This document shows positions 1 through 5,834 of a DNA stretch of 8,417 nucleotides, piece by piece (the stretch's first letter is position 1; each line of letters starts with the position of its first letter). Under the pieces are notes generated by a model. The model had not been told where the DNA came from. It made no database searches and saw nothing but the letters and a program-made list of their open reading frames with translations. The position numbers and the translations under genes were made by a program. The DNA is taken from NCBI GenBank assembly GCA_002083615.1, contig MSXO01000011.1, forward strand, positions 742 to 9,158, given 5' to 3'. Source of the stretch: Proteobacteria bacterium ST_bin11. Its GTDB lineage: Bacteria > Pseudomonadota > Gammaproteobacteria > Methylococcales > Methylomonadaceae.

Positions 1-298
1 CTTGGCTTCCCAGGCGAACAAGCGTTTCGATTGTTAATACATCGCCGCAATAAGCTGCCAAAAACATAGGGGTCTTTCCGTCTTTGTCGGGAGTGTCGAG
101 ATCAACGCTTCCTCGACGCACAAGCTCTTCAATTACGGAAGACTGTCCGCTTGAAGCCGCTTCGTGTATGAGAGTTGCGTCTTTTGAAAGTTTGACGCTA
201 ATTAAATGTGGATGCAAAGTAAGTATCGATGAGAGCGATTGAATATCTCCAGTACGAATTGCATCGCAGATCTCCTGTACTTCAGGAGAGGTAGCCAT
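1..298 (-). CDS. Ankyrin-repeat protein, N-terminal part (runs off the left edge)
   Basis: Reading leftward from the ATG at 298, the frame stays open for 99 codons to the window edge, so this is the 5' part of a longer gene. It begins MATSPEVQEICDAIRTGDI and enters ankyrin repeats: TLIHEAASSG, then EELVRRGS, then the next unit GKTPMFLAAYCGD and ETLVRLGS. It is a paralogue of the neighbouring gene starting at 1652. The N-terminal ~75 residues line up with no more than a one-residue gap, and the DNA looks roughly three-quarters identical by eye. Ankyrin repeats bind proteins; in large DNA viruses such proteins often redirect host ubiquitin or signalling pathways, but no partner can be named here. 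The start is well supported by alignment with the paralogue. An A10 tract on the coding strand lies about 36-45 bases upstream of the ATG. Confidence 0.85.
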   Translation of the reverse strand, partial: MATSPEVQEICDAIRTGDIQSLSSILTLHPHLISVKLSKDATLIHEAASSGQSSVIEELVRRGSVDLDTPDKDGKTPMFLAAYCGDVLTIETLVRLGSQ

Positions 299-362
299 TT
301 CGCTAGGTTAAAAGGAAAAAAAATCTTTCTTTCTTTTTTTTTTAAAAAAAAAGTCCGTTAAT
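299..362 (-). promoter_or_regulatory. AT-rich spacer with A10 tract and T9A9 palindrome (probable promoter of the 298 gene)
   Basis: This 64-base spacer lies between the stop of one ankyrin gene (363) and the start of the next (298). Read on the minus strand it holds a T9 run followed directly by an A10 run (plus-strand T10 at 334-343, A9 at 344-352), then GAAAGAAAG and a T8 run before the ATG. The A10 lies 36-45 bases upstream of the start, as upstream of several other genes here. The T9A9 junction is a perfect 18-base palindrome that could fold at the 3' end of the upstream transcript. Promoter function is inferred from position and recurrence. Confidence 0.5.
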
Positions 363-1652
363 TTATCCCAATCGTCGGGATTTTGCGCTGTTTTTCTTTG
401 CTTGGGAATCGTGCACTTCTAGTTCAAGCAGTAGTCTTTCCACTAATGATCGATTAAAGTAGATTCTATAGCGTAACTCCGCTGATTCATCTTCGCTCGA
501 TTGCAATAGCGCGTCGCTTGAAAGATAGGTAGGAAAGTTGGCGCCTAGCGAATTTAAGGTTTTCACGCAATCTCTATATCCACTGCGAGGTGTGCGTGGA
601 ATTGGAGGCCAATAGAACTTATCTAAAGTATCCATGATTGCGCTTCCCAATCGTACAAGTGTCTCGATTGCTGACACATTTCCGTGCTGAGCAGCTGCGA
701 TCATGGGAGTCCATCCCCCTAGAGTAGGTGTATTGATGGTGGTGCTTCCTAGTCGCACAAGCGTCTCAATCGTTGATGGATGTCCGTTTCTGGCTGCTGC
801 ATGCATGGGAGTCCAACCTTCGTTGTTGGAGACATTGAGAGCGGTGCTTCCCAATCTAACAAGAGTCTCGATTGTTGATGTATGTCCTCCACAGGCTGCT
901 GCAATTATAGCAGTATTTCCTCTGTTGTCTAGAACATCAACGGCAGTGCTTCCCAATCGTGAAAGTGTCTCGATCACCAACGTGTGTCCATTCCAAGCTG
1001 CTGCAGACATGGGAGTCATGCGGTGGTTGTTGGGGGTATCGATAGTTTTGCTCCCAAGTTGTACGAGTATCTCGATCACTGATGCGTGTCCGGCTTGCGC
1101 TGCCAATAACATGGGAGTCCAGCCGGATGGGTCGGGCGTATCGATGGCTTGGCTTCCAAATTGCATAAGTATTTCGATAGTCGATACACGATCATTTTCA
1201 GCTGCTACGGATAGAGGAGTCATGCCTTCGTTGTCTGGAGTATCGATGGCTGTGCTTCCCAATCGAACAAGTGTTTCAATTACCGATACATAACCCTTAT
1301 CGACTGCTACATACATGGGAGTCTTGCCGTCGTTGTCGGCAATGTCGATAGCTTGGCTTCCCGATCTAACAAGTGTCTCTATCACTGACACATGCCCGTG
1401 TCGAGTTGCCATGAGCATAGGGGTAATGCCATGTTTGTCCGGAGTATCGAGATCAACACTTCCTCGACGTACAAGTTCTTCGATTACCAAAGACTTTCCA
1501 CTTGAAGCGGCTTCATGTATAAGCGTATCTCCATAGAAGAGTTTAAAGTTGATGAGATGAGGATGCAACGAGAGTATCTCTACGAGAGATTGAATATCTT
1601 CAGTGCGAATCGCATCATAAAGGTTCTGTATCACAAAAGGGTCTTTGGACAT
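363..1652 (-). CDS. Ankyrin-repeat protein, 429 aa
   Basis: Predicted protein-interaction scaffold built almost entirely of ankyrin repeats. Residues 1-40 are a helical lead-in (MSKDPFVIQNLYDAIRTEDI). A first repeat covers about 41-74, eight regular 34-residue units cover 75-346, a degenerate unit (about 347-379) probably acts as a cap, and a charged tail covers 380-429. Units read G-x-TPM-x-x-AA-x-x-GH-x-S-x-IETLVRLGS-x-x-(I/V)D-x-x-DN, one residue longer than the usual 33-residue repeat. The ATG at 1652 is chosen because the paralogue starting at 298 aligns from exactly there; the frame extends ten codons further only through a non-ATG (TTG) codon. The tail shows no F-box or PRANC domain that I recognise. 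The target is unknown; a host-interaction role is inferred from such genes in large DNA viruses. Confidence 0.9.
   Translation of the reverse strand: MSKDPFVIQNLYDAIRTEDIQSLVEILSLHPHLINFKLFYGDTLIHEAASSGKSLVIEELVRRGSVDLDTPDKHGITPMLMATRHGHVSVIETLVRSGSQAIDIADNDGKTPMYVAVDKGYVSVIETLVRLGSTAIDTPDNEGMTPLSVAAENDRVSTIEILMQFGSQAIDTPDPSGWTPMLLAAQAGHASVIEILVQLGSKTIDTPNNHRMTPMSAAAWNGHTLVIETLSRLGSTAVDVLDNRGNTAIIAAACGGHTSTIETLVRLGSTALNVSNNEGWTPMHAAARNGHPSTIETLVRLGSTTINTPTLGGWTPMIAAAQHGNVSAIETLVRLGSAIMDTLDKFYWPPIPRTPRSGYRDCVKTLNSLGANFPTYLSSDALLQSSEDESAELRYRIYFNRSLVERLLLELEVHDSQAKKNSAKSRRLG
615..1430 (-). repeat. Ankyrin-coding tandem array, eight 102-base units
   Basis: Eight in-frame units of exactly 102 bases encode residues 75-346 of the ankyrin protein. 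The phrase coding for IETLVRLGS recurs with scattered, mostly third-position differences, so the units are old or constrained copies and not a fresh expansion. The strict period leaves long open frames on the opposite strand, which are by-products. A further unit on each side is more divergent: the first contains EELVRRGSVDLDTPD and the last is WPPIPRTPRSG. Confidence 0.85.
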
Positions 1653-1747
1653 TGTGTTGTTCGAAGAAAGATAAAGAGGCAAAAATCTTAATTTAATCTA
1701 GTTGTCAAAAAAAAAAAAGAATTTTTGTTGAACATCAATTCTTGCGT
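1653..1747 (-). promoter_or_regulatory. AT-rich spacer upstream of the 1652 ankyrin gene
   Basis: This 95-base spacer separates the stop of the 72-residue gene (1748) from the ankyrin start (1652). On the coding strand it carries T12 (plus-strand A12 at 1707-1718), followed by an ATTAAATTAAG stretch and a short T5. Unlike several other genes here it lacks a coding-strand A8-A10 tract close to the start, so this gene may belong to a different expression class. Promoter role is inferred from position only. Confidence 0.35.
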
Positions 1748-1966
1748 TTAAGAGGAATTCAATAAAGCCAGGCGATCTTCAATACCGCGACTTTTCCTTA
1801 GGTTGTTCGAAGACGTGGTTATCGTTAGATCTTCGAGTGTGAACTCGACGATGTTTCTCACGTTGTTTTGTTTGTTTTTAGCGATGCGGTCTAGGATTTT
1901 CGTTTTTTCATCGTCGGAGAGGTTATTGAAACCCCGCAGGTTTATCCTGTCTTCTAGGGCGAACAT
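1748..1966 (-). CDS. Small hypothetical protein, 72 aa
   Basis: I do not recognise a family. The protein starts MFALEDRINLRGFNNLSDDE and is charged and probably mostly helical (SDDEKTKILDRIAKNKQNN, then VEFTLEDL), ending in a Ser/Asn/Arg-rich segment and IEDRLALLNSS. It has no signal peptide, membrane segment or cysteines. It is preferred over the overlapping frame on the opposite strand (1803-2078) for three reasons. Its composition is protein-like, it follows the leftward polarity of its neighbours, and it has a homopolymer-rich upstream region like the other genes (coding-strand T9, about 21-29 bases before the ATG). It sits between the peroxidase and the ankyrin genes. Whether it is expressed cannot be judged from sequence. 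Confidence 0.55.
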   Translation of the reverse strand: MFALEDRINLRGFNNLSDDEKTKILDRIAKNKQNNVRNIVEFTLEDLTITTSSNNLRKSRGIEDRLALLNSS

Positions 1967-2243
1967 TTGTCGTCTTGTAGAAGAAGAAAAAAAAAGAGAA
2001 GTGTGGTGGGAACACCCTTTATCGAAAACTCCAAACTTGTTTCTAAATTTTTGCCGGAAGAATTCTCCAACGGACTAGGTCGTTTTGCTGGCCTTGCACT
2101 CCGGCGTTAGCCCAGGTGCCCCCACGAAAATTTCTTCGCTTGTGAGAAGGTAGTTGACCCAAAAAGTTCTTTGCCGCAAGAAAATGTGGTAGTCCTTTTC
2201 GCTGAAATTTACTTCGGCGCTGTTCGGATTTTAGTTGGCGCGT
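1967..2243. other. 277-base intergenic region between peroxidase stop and small gene
   Basis: This is the longest non-coding stretch in the window. No ATG-initiated frame of useful length lies wholly inside it on either strand, and I see no tRNA. It is less AT-rich than the other spacers. It contains an imperfect hairpin (2096-2119) and a weaker TTCTT/AAGAA inverted repeat (2167-2182). The right part would be the 3' flank of the peroxidase gene. The left part, with a coding-strand T9 tract at 1987-1995, is probably the promoter region of the 72-residue gene. Confidence 0.5.
2096..2119 (-). terminator. Imperfect hairpin downstream of the peroxidase gene
   Basis: Two ten-base arms (GCACTCCGGC and GCCCAGGTGC) flank a GTTA loop. 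Eight of ten positions can pair, counting one G-T wobble, with a two-by-two internal mismatch. It lies about 125 bases past the peroxidase stop on the minus strand. Several giant-virus lineages end transcripts at hairpins, so 3'-end processing is one possible role. There is no sequence proof, and chance is not excluded. Confidence 0.25.
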
Positions 2244-3803
2244 CTAAGCTGTAGGCAGCGTAAATAGATCGTGGCGGATTGTCTGATAGTCGATGCCGGT
2301 GTTGCGGGCGATTATCATGGCAAGATTACTGTGATGGATTTCATTGATGCGCGCCTTAACTATTCTGTCCCAATGATAGAAGTAGTGATCGTTGTGTTTT
2401 ACATAGAGGAACTGTTCAGCAGCTAGACGTCTTCCAACTTGTCCGAGAAGAGCCCGTCTATGATTCTTATCGGAACGTTCAACGAGCAAGCCGGTGAACA
2501 GGTCGGTGTTCTTTCCCTCGGGGCCATAGAGTTGTTCAAGACGAGCACAGGTCTCGGGTTTTGTGTACGAAGAACAAGGCTGATGTGCTCGTCGAAGATA
2601 GTGATTTCTGTAGGAAACATACAAGGGGATCTGATGATCGCGAGTTCTGGCAATGACTTCAGCCGCTGCGTCTCTGAACTCTTGGCTGATGCGACCTTCG
2701 TTGCGCTTTCTTGCTCGTTGGTTAGAAGCATTGACGAGTATTCCAGCGATACCAGACTCCGCGATGCGATTGTAGATGTTGTCGTTGGGGGAGCTTGTTG
2801 CAAACGCTGTGTACATTGGCAACAGTGCGGTGCCAACTTCATTGAAGACACTCACTCTATGAACATAGTCGTCGATGGTTGCGCCAGGCTTGATTTTTTC
2901 GATGCCGTCGAAACAGTGGACATTATCTTCGTCGTCAAAGTCGTCGATTAGCAGCGGAAGCACGACGCGATACGTGATTGCCTGAACTGTGGCGATAGTG
3001 ATATGACGTGCCGTGTTGTAGTATTCAAAGTCGGAGAGGTTGGCAGATTCGCTGTGTAATTGATCGCACCAGTAGTTGTGTTCGCGAACGAACAGCGTGT
3101 ATAGAGAGGCCACTAGTAGGTTGTCCGAACTCCGCGAATCGACAAAGGCAAAGCTTTCGTTCGCTTGCGGAAGCATCTCTGAATCGTTTACGTTGCCGTT
3201 GTCAGTGAATTCCGTTCTAAGCTTGCCTGTGCCGTCCATTCTTCTTAGAGCGGTGGCTTCGTCCGCTGTGTTTCCGTAGATCTGTGAAAGATCGATGAAT
3301 GGCGAAGCATAGTTTATCGTCTGTGCGTTGCCGTGACTGTCGAGGAATCGATCGTCTCTCGTGAGATTTCTGAAGTCAAGCGAGCCGTTTTCCTCTACGC
3401 CATTCAACGTCAACGTCCTACTGAGATCGTGGCCGATGAATTGCATCCACGCCCAAACCAAAGACGAGGCTTTCGATTCTCTTAGCGGTAGCGAGGTTTC
3501 ATTGGCGAGCAGGTTGACTACATCGAGAGGATCTGGAATGGACACGAGGGGATCTACGTCCTCTCTGAAAGCAATAATTCTTGAAAAAACTGCGCCAGAA
3601 CCAATGCCAATACCACGATACTTGGCGATGTTGTAGGGAGGCGAGCACGACGACGTTGAGTCGTTTTTACTTGTGGCCACGGCAATTACACAAAAGACCA
3701 AGGCAGCCAACGTCAAGAGAAAGATGAGCTTGTTGCGTAGGCGATTTGCATTCTCCTGTTGCTGTTGTGGCTTCAGACGTTTCACCGACAAGAGTCTATT
3801 CAT
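2244..3803 (-). CDS. Animal-type haem peroxidase homologue, membrane-anchored, 519 aa
   Basis: Homologue of the myeloperoxidase/peroxinectin family, which normally oxidises halides or organic substrates with H2O2. Residues 1-25 are a basic, Gln-rich head and ~26-45 a hydrophobic signal anchor, giving a type II protein with the peroxidase domain outside the cytosol. Eight N-glycosylation sequons (N47, 101, 139, 146, 206, 215, 255, 358) support this. Family marks, in myeloperoxidase numbering: distal WMQFIGHD with Q121, H125 and calcium Asp D126; calcium loop SPFIDLSQIYG (167-177); catalytic Arg R224 in SRSSD; TLFVREHN; VQAITYR; and RTRDHQIPLY (386-395). Odd points: the haem-linking Asp is Gly124, the haem-linking Glu is Asp227, the proximal His336 position is Gly324 or Thr325, and its Asn421 partner is Val383. 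It may therefore be an inactive or repurposed peroxidase. Fold assignment is confident; activity is doubtful. It lies 73 bases downstream of the helicase. Confidence 0.9.
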   Translation of the reverse strand: MNRLLSVKRLKPQQQQENANRLRNKLIFLLTLAALVFCVIAVATSKNDSTSSCSPPYNIAKYRGIGIGSGAVFSRIIAFREDVDPLVSIPDPLDVVNLLANETSLPLRESKASSLVWAWMQFIGHDLSRTLTLNGVEENGSLDFRNLTRDDRFLDSHGNAQTINYASPFIDLSQIYGNTADEATALRRMDGTGKLRTEFTDNGNVNDSEMLPQANESFAFVDSRSSDNLLVASLYTLFVREHNYWCDQLHSESANLSDFEYYNTARHITIATVQAITYRVVLPLLIDDFDDEDNVHCFDGIEKIKPGATIDDYVHRVSVFNEVGTALLPMYTAFATSSPNDNIYNRIAESGIAGILVNASNQRARKRNEGRISQEFRDAAAEVIARTRDHQIPLYVSYRNHYLRRAHQPCSSYTKPETCARLEQLYGPEGKNTDLFTGLLVERSDKNHRRALLGQVGRRLAAEQFLYVKHNDHYFYHWDRIVKARINEIHHSNLAMIIARNTGIDYQTIRHDLFTLPTA

Positions 3804-3876
3804 CTTTTTCCCCCTCCAGTGTCGATACTCGTCTTTTTTTTTTCCAATGCGCGAAGAAGAGGAAAATCCAAGTTGT
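3804..3876 (-). promoter_or_regulatory. Probable promoter of the peroxidase gene (A10 tract)
   Basis: This 73-base spacer between the helicase stop and the peroxidase ATG reads on the coding strand GCGCATTGG, then A10 (complement of T10 at 3834-3843), then a mixed stretch and GGAGGGGGAAAAAG before the ATG. The A10 lies 31-40 bases upstream of the start. The ATTGG-A10 layout resembles the ATTGA-A10 upstream of the RING gene and the A-rich core of poxvirus early promoters. Function is inferred. Confidence 0.5.
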
Positions 3877-5739
3877 TTAGTTAGTTATTTCCGAGATTCC
3901 TCGTTTCTGCTTTGACGACGCAACCAACAGGGGAATGCTTGGCATTGAAATAAACGTAGATCGTTTGTAGGTAGATGATGACGATGACGATGACGACGAT
4001 GACGACGTCGAAGAATGTAGAATTAAATCGGATTTATCGAGTGCTGGAAGTGGAGTGAGTTCGACTCTACGGTTCTCTTGCACGGTTCTTCTTCTCTTCA
4101 AGGCAATGGACTGATCGGCTTCGACGACTATCGATGAATGACCTGGAAGATGTTTTGTTCGTCGTTGCTGTTGATCTTCTTCTTCTTCGTGATGCTTGCG
4201 AATCATCGATTTGATTGGTCGAGTTGCGGGCACTCCGGAAAAGTCCAGGTTTCTATCGACGTAGAGCTTGTAGGTGCCGCGTATCATTCTTTCGAGTTCT
4301 ACACCTTCTCTTCGTTTCACAGTTGCTTCACCGTGTTCATCGAAGTTTTGAACGCGCACCGCCTCGGTCAGTTCTTCGTTGGAGATGTTTTTGTCGAAGA
4401 CTGCTTTGATGAGACGCCGTTTGTTTTGCGCTGTCTGCCAGACGTGATCGTCTATTGTATTGGCGATGAGGAGTTCGACGTCGAAGACCGTCTTTCTTTG
4501 TTCTGGTCGTTTGCAACGACCTTGCGATTGATCGATGACGGTGGGATTCCACCAGTAATCGTAGCGAATCGTGTGGTTGGCGCAGTGCAAGTTCACGCCC
4601 TGATGGAAAATGCATGTGACGATGAGCACCGCTGCAGTTCGACATTCAAAGTAGCGTTCGCGAACGTCTTGTCTTGCCGCCACGGACATTGAACCGTCTG
4701 CGGTGAAGACTTGTAGTTGGCGACCAAACTTCCTTCGACAATGCTCTGCAATGTCCACAATACTCTGCTTGTAGGCACAGAATACGTTGGCCTTCTCCAC
4801 TCGAGGCACAACAACCTGCTCAAGATAGGCGAGCAACATCTGTATCTTCGTTGGAGTGTAGTCGGAAACGTGCATTCCGTCGCAAACTTTCTTCTCCTTG
4901 ACGAAGGTTTCGAATCGAAGCTTTGACGATGTACTCTCTTGCACCTCTCGGAGTCTTTGCTCTTCCACGGGGTTGAGAAACGCCGAACGGACAACTATTG
5001 TCGTTAGACCAAAGTGGTCGTCGCTCTCTTTGTCATCGTCGTCGTAGATGAGATAGTCGTTGCGTATTCTCTTGAACTCCTCGATGTTGTGAAGGACGTA
5101 GTCTGCTGTCCATCCCGACGAGCTTTCATGTTGAGGTTGAAGCTTGATCACTGAAAACAGTGAGAGAAGATCGTCTATGCTATTGTTACAGGGAGTTGCC
5201 GTCAACACCACCTTGAACATTGCGTCGACGGAACATATTGTCTTGTGCACGTTGGTTTCGTCGTTTCTTGCTCGATGCGCTTCGTCGAATATAGCGACGG
5301 CCCACTTTCTCGTAAAGACGCAGGACACTCCGTTGGTTGTGTCCGAGCAGCTCTCAGAAGAATCGCCACGTCGCTCAAAGTTACAAAGCATATCGTAGCT
5401 GCACGCCACCACATCGTAGGTCTTCAAGGTGTACCAGCTGAGATCGCAGGCTGTTTTTCCCGAGTCCAAGTAGGCAAACTTGAGCGCAGGTTTAAAGTGA
5501 TTCTTGCAGTTTGCCTCCCAGTCTTGCATCGTCGATACTTCACCGACGACGAGAATTGGCTGATTTTCCCTCTGTCTAAGAAGACGTCGCGCTGCAACAA
5601 GTGAAATGAGTGTTTTACCGGAACCTGGCTTCAATGCAACCACGACACCTCGTCTATTCTCGCCAACCTTTCCCTTGGCGATGTTCATGATCTTGACAAC
5701 ACAGTTTTCTTGATATTTGAAAAGACTGCTTGAAAGCAT
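3877..5739 (-). CDS. SNF2-like DEAH-box helicase/ATPase, 620 aa
   Basis: Superfamily 2 ATPase that would translocate on or remodel nucleic acid. Visible motifs, in order: a Q-like lead (FKYQENCV, 7-14), Walker A KPGSGKT (37-43), Walker B DEAH (152-155), TATP (180-183), motif V region HQGVNLH (379-385), WWNPTVIDQSQGRCKR (396-411) and TVFDVELLIANTIDDHV (417-433). The WNP...Q..GR..R...Q layout is characteristic of SNF2 proteins, a group that includes poxvirus NPH-I-like helicases. After about residue 505 the tail is low-complexity and basic (ALKRRRTVQENRR, possible nuclear localisation) and has an 11-serine run (about 579-589). The ATG at 5739 is chosen because Walker A then sits near residue 40. 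The frame continues 56 codons upstream, but only through promoter tracts and into the divergent gene. It leads the leftward gene series. Transcription, replication or DNA-repair roles are all possible. Confidence 0.9.
   Translation of the reverse strand: MLSSSLFKYQENCVVKIMNIAKGKVGENRRGVVVALKPGSGKTLISLVAARRLLRQRENQPILVVGEVSTMQDWEANCKNHFKPALKFAYLDSGKTACDLSWYTLKTYDVVACSYDMLCNFERRGDSSESCSDTTNGVSCVFTRKWAVAIFDEAHRARNDETNVHKTICSVDAMFKVVLTATPCNNSIDDLLSLFSVIKLQPQHESSSGWTADYVLHNIEEFKRIRNDYLIYDDDDKESDDHFGLTTIVVRSAFLNPVEEQRLREVQESTSSKLRFETFVKEKKVCDGMHVSDYTPTKIQMLLAYLEQVVVPRVEKANVFCAYKQSIVDIAEHCRRKFGRQLQVFTADGSMSVAARQDVRERYFECRTAAVLIVTCIFHQGVNLHCANHTIRYDYWWNPTVIDQSQGRCKRPEQRKTVFDVELLIANTIDDHVWQTAQNKRRLIKAVFDKNISNEELTEAVRVQNFDEHGEATVKRREGVELERMIRGTYKLYVDRNLDFSGVPATRPIKSMIRKHHEEEEDQQQRRTKHLPGHSSIVVEADQSIALKRRRTVQENRRVELTPLPALDKSDLILHSSTSSSSSSSSSSSTYKRSTFISMPSIPLLVASSKQKRGISEITN
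3973..4005 (-). repeat. Serine-codon microsatellite (11 x TCN)
   Basis: Eleven consecutive Ser codons (TCG, TCA, one TCT) form a trinucleotide tract inside the helicase C-terminal tail, seen on the plus strand as GATGAC-like repeats. Interruptions between TCA and TCG reduce but do not remove slippage potential. It lies in a low-complexity tail, so length changes in multiples of three should be tolerated. Confidence 0.85.
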
Positions 5740-5834
5740 GGTCTTTTTTTTCTTCGGGTAGAAAGGGAAAAGGTTTTTTTTTTCTTTTTTTTGCAATTGA
5801 AAAAAAAAACTTTTCTCGCTCGTCCTTGGGTCAA
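5740..5834. promoter_or_regulatory. Divergent promoter region between helicase and RING genes
   Basis: Ninety-five bases separate two head-to-head start codons. The centre is the palindrome CAATTG (5794-5799), flanked on the plus strand by T-rich DNA to the left (T10 at 5774-5783 and T8 runs) and A10 to the right (5800-5809). Each gene therefore sees an A10 on its own coding strand: 26-35 bases before the RING ATG and 35-44 bases before the helicase ATG. The rightward string AATTGA followed by A-run closely resembles the poxvirus early promoter core (A-rich with an embedded TGA). The position makes promoter function very likely; the exact class is inferred. Confidence 0.7.

Noticed and set aside
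703..1536. Long plus-strand open frames opposite the ankyrin gene (703-1293 and 1315-1536)
   Set aside because: They mirror the 102-base repeat period of the ankyrin gene and encode periodic, Ser/Val-rich sequence with no family features; they are by-products of codon usage on the other strand.
1653..1682. Ten-codon extension of the ankyrin protein upstream of 1652
   Set aside because: It begins at a TTG codon, and the paralogous gene aligns from the ATG at 1652.
1803..2078. Plus-strand open frame overlapping the 72-residue gene
   Set aside because: Its composition is unlike a real protein, with a Phe/Ser/Arg-rich first half, and it runs through the T/A tract likely to be the promoter of the minus-strand gene. 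The minus-strand reading fits its neighbours better.
2423..2951. Open frames of 142 and 170 codons overlapping the peroxidase
   Set aside because: They lie fully inside a gene with clear family motifs and have no recognisable features of their own.
4138..4994. Open frames overlapping the helicase on both strands (for example 4138-4692 plus, 4593-4994 minus)
   Set aside because: They overlap the conserved SNF2 core and have unstructured, biased composition; they are out-of-frame shadows.
5730..5834. N-terminal extension of the RING protein to an ATG at 5730
   Set aside because: The extra 35 residues are coded by T- and A-runs of the divergent promoter and would overlap the helicase start; the ATG at 5835 is more likely.
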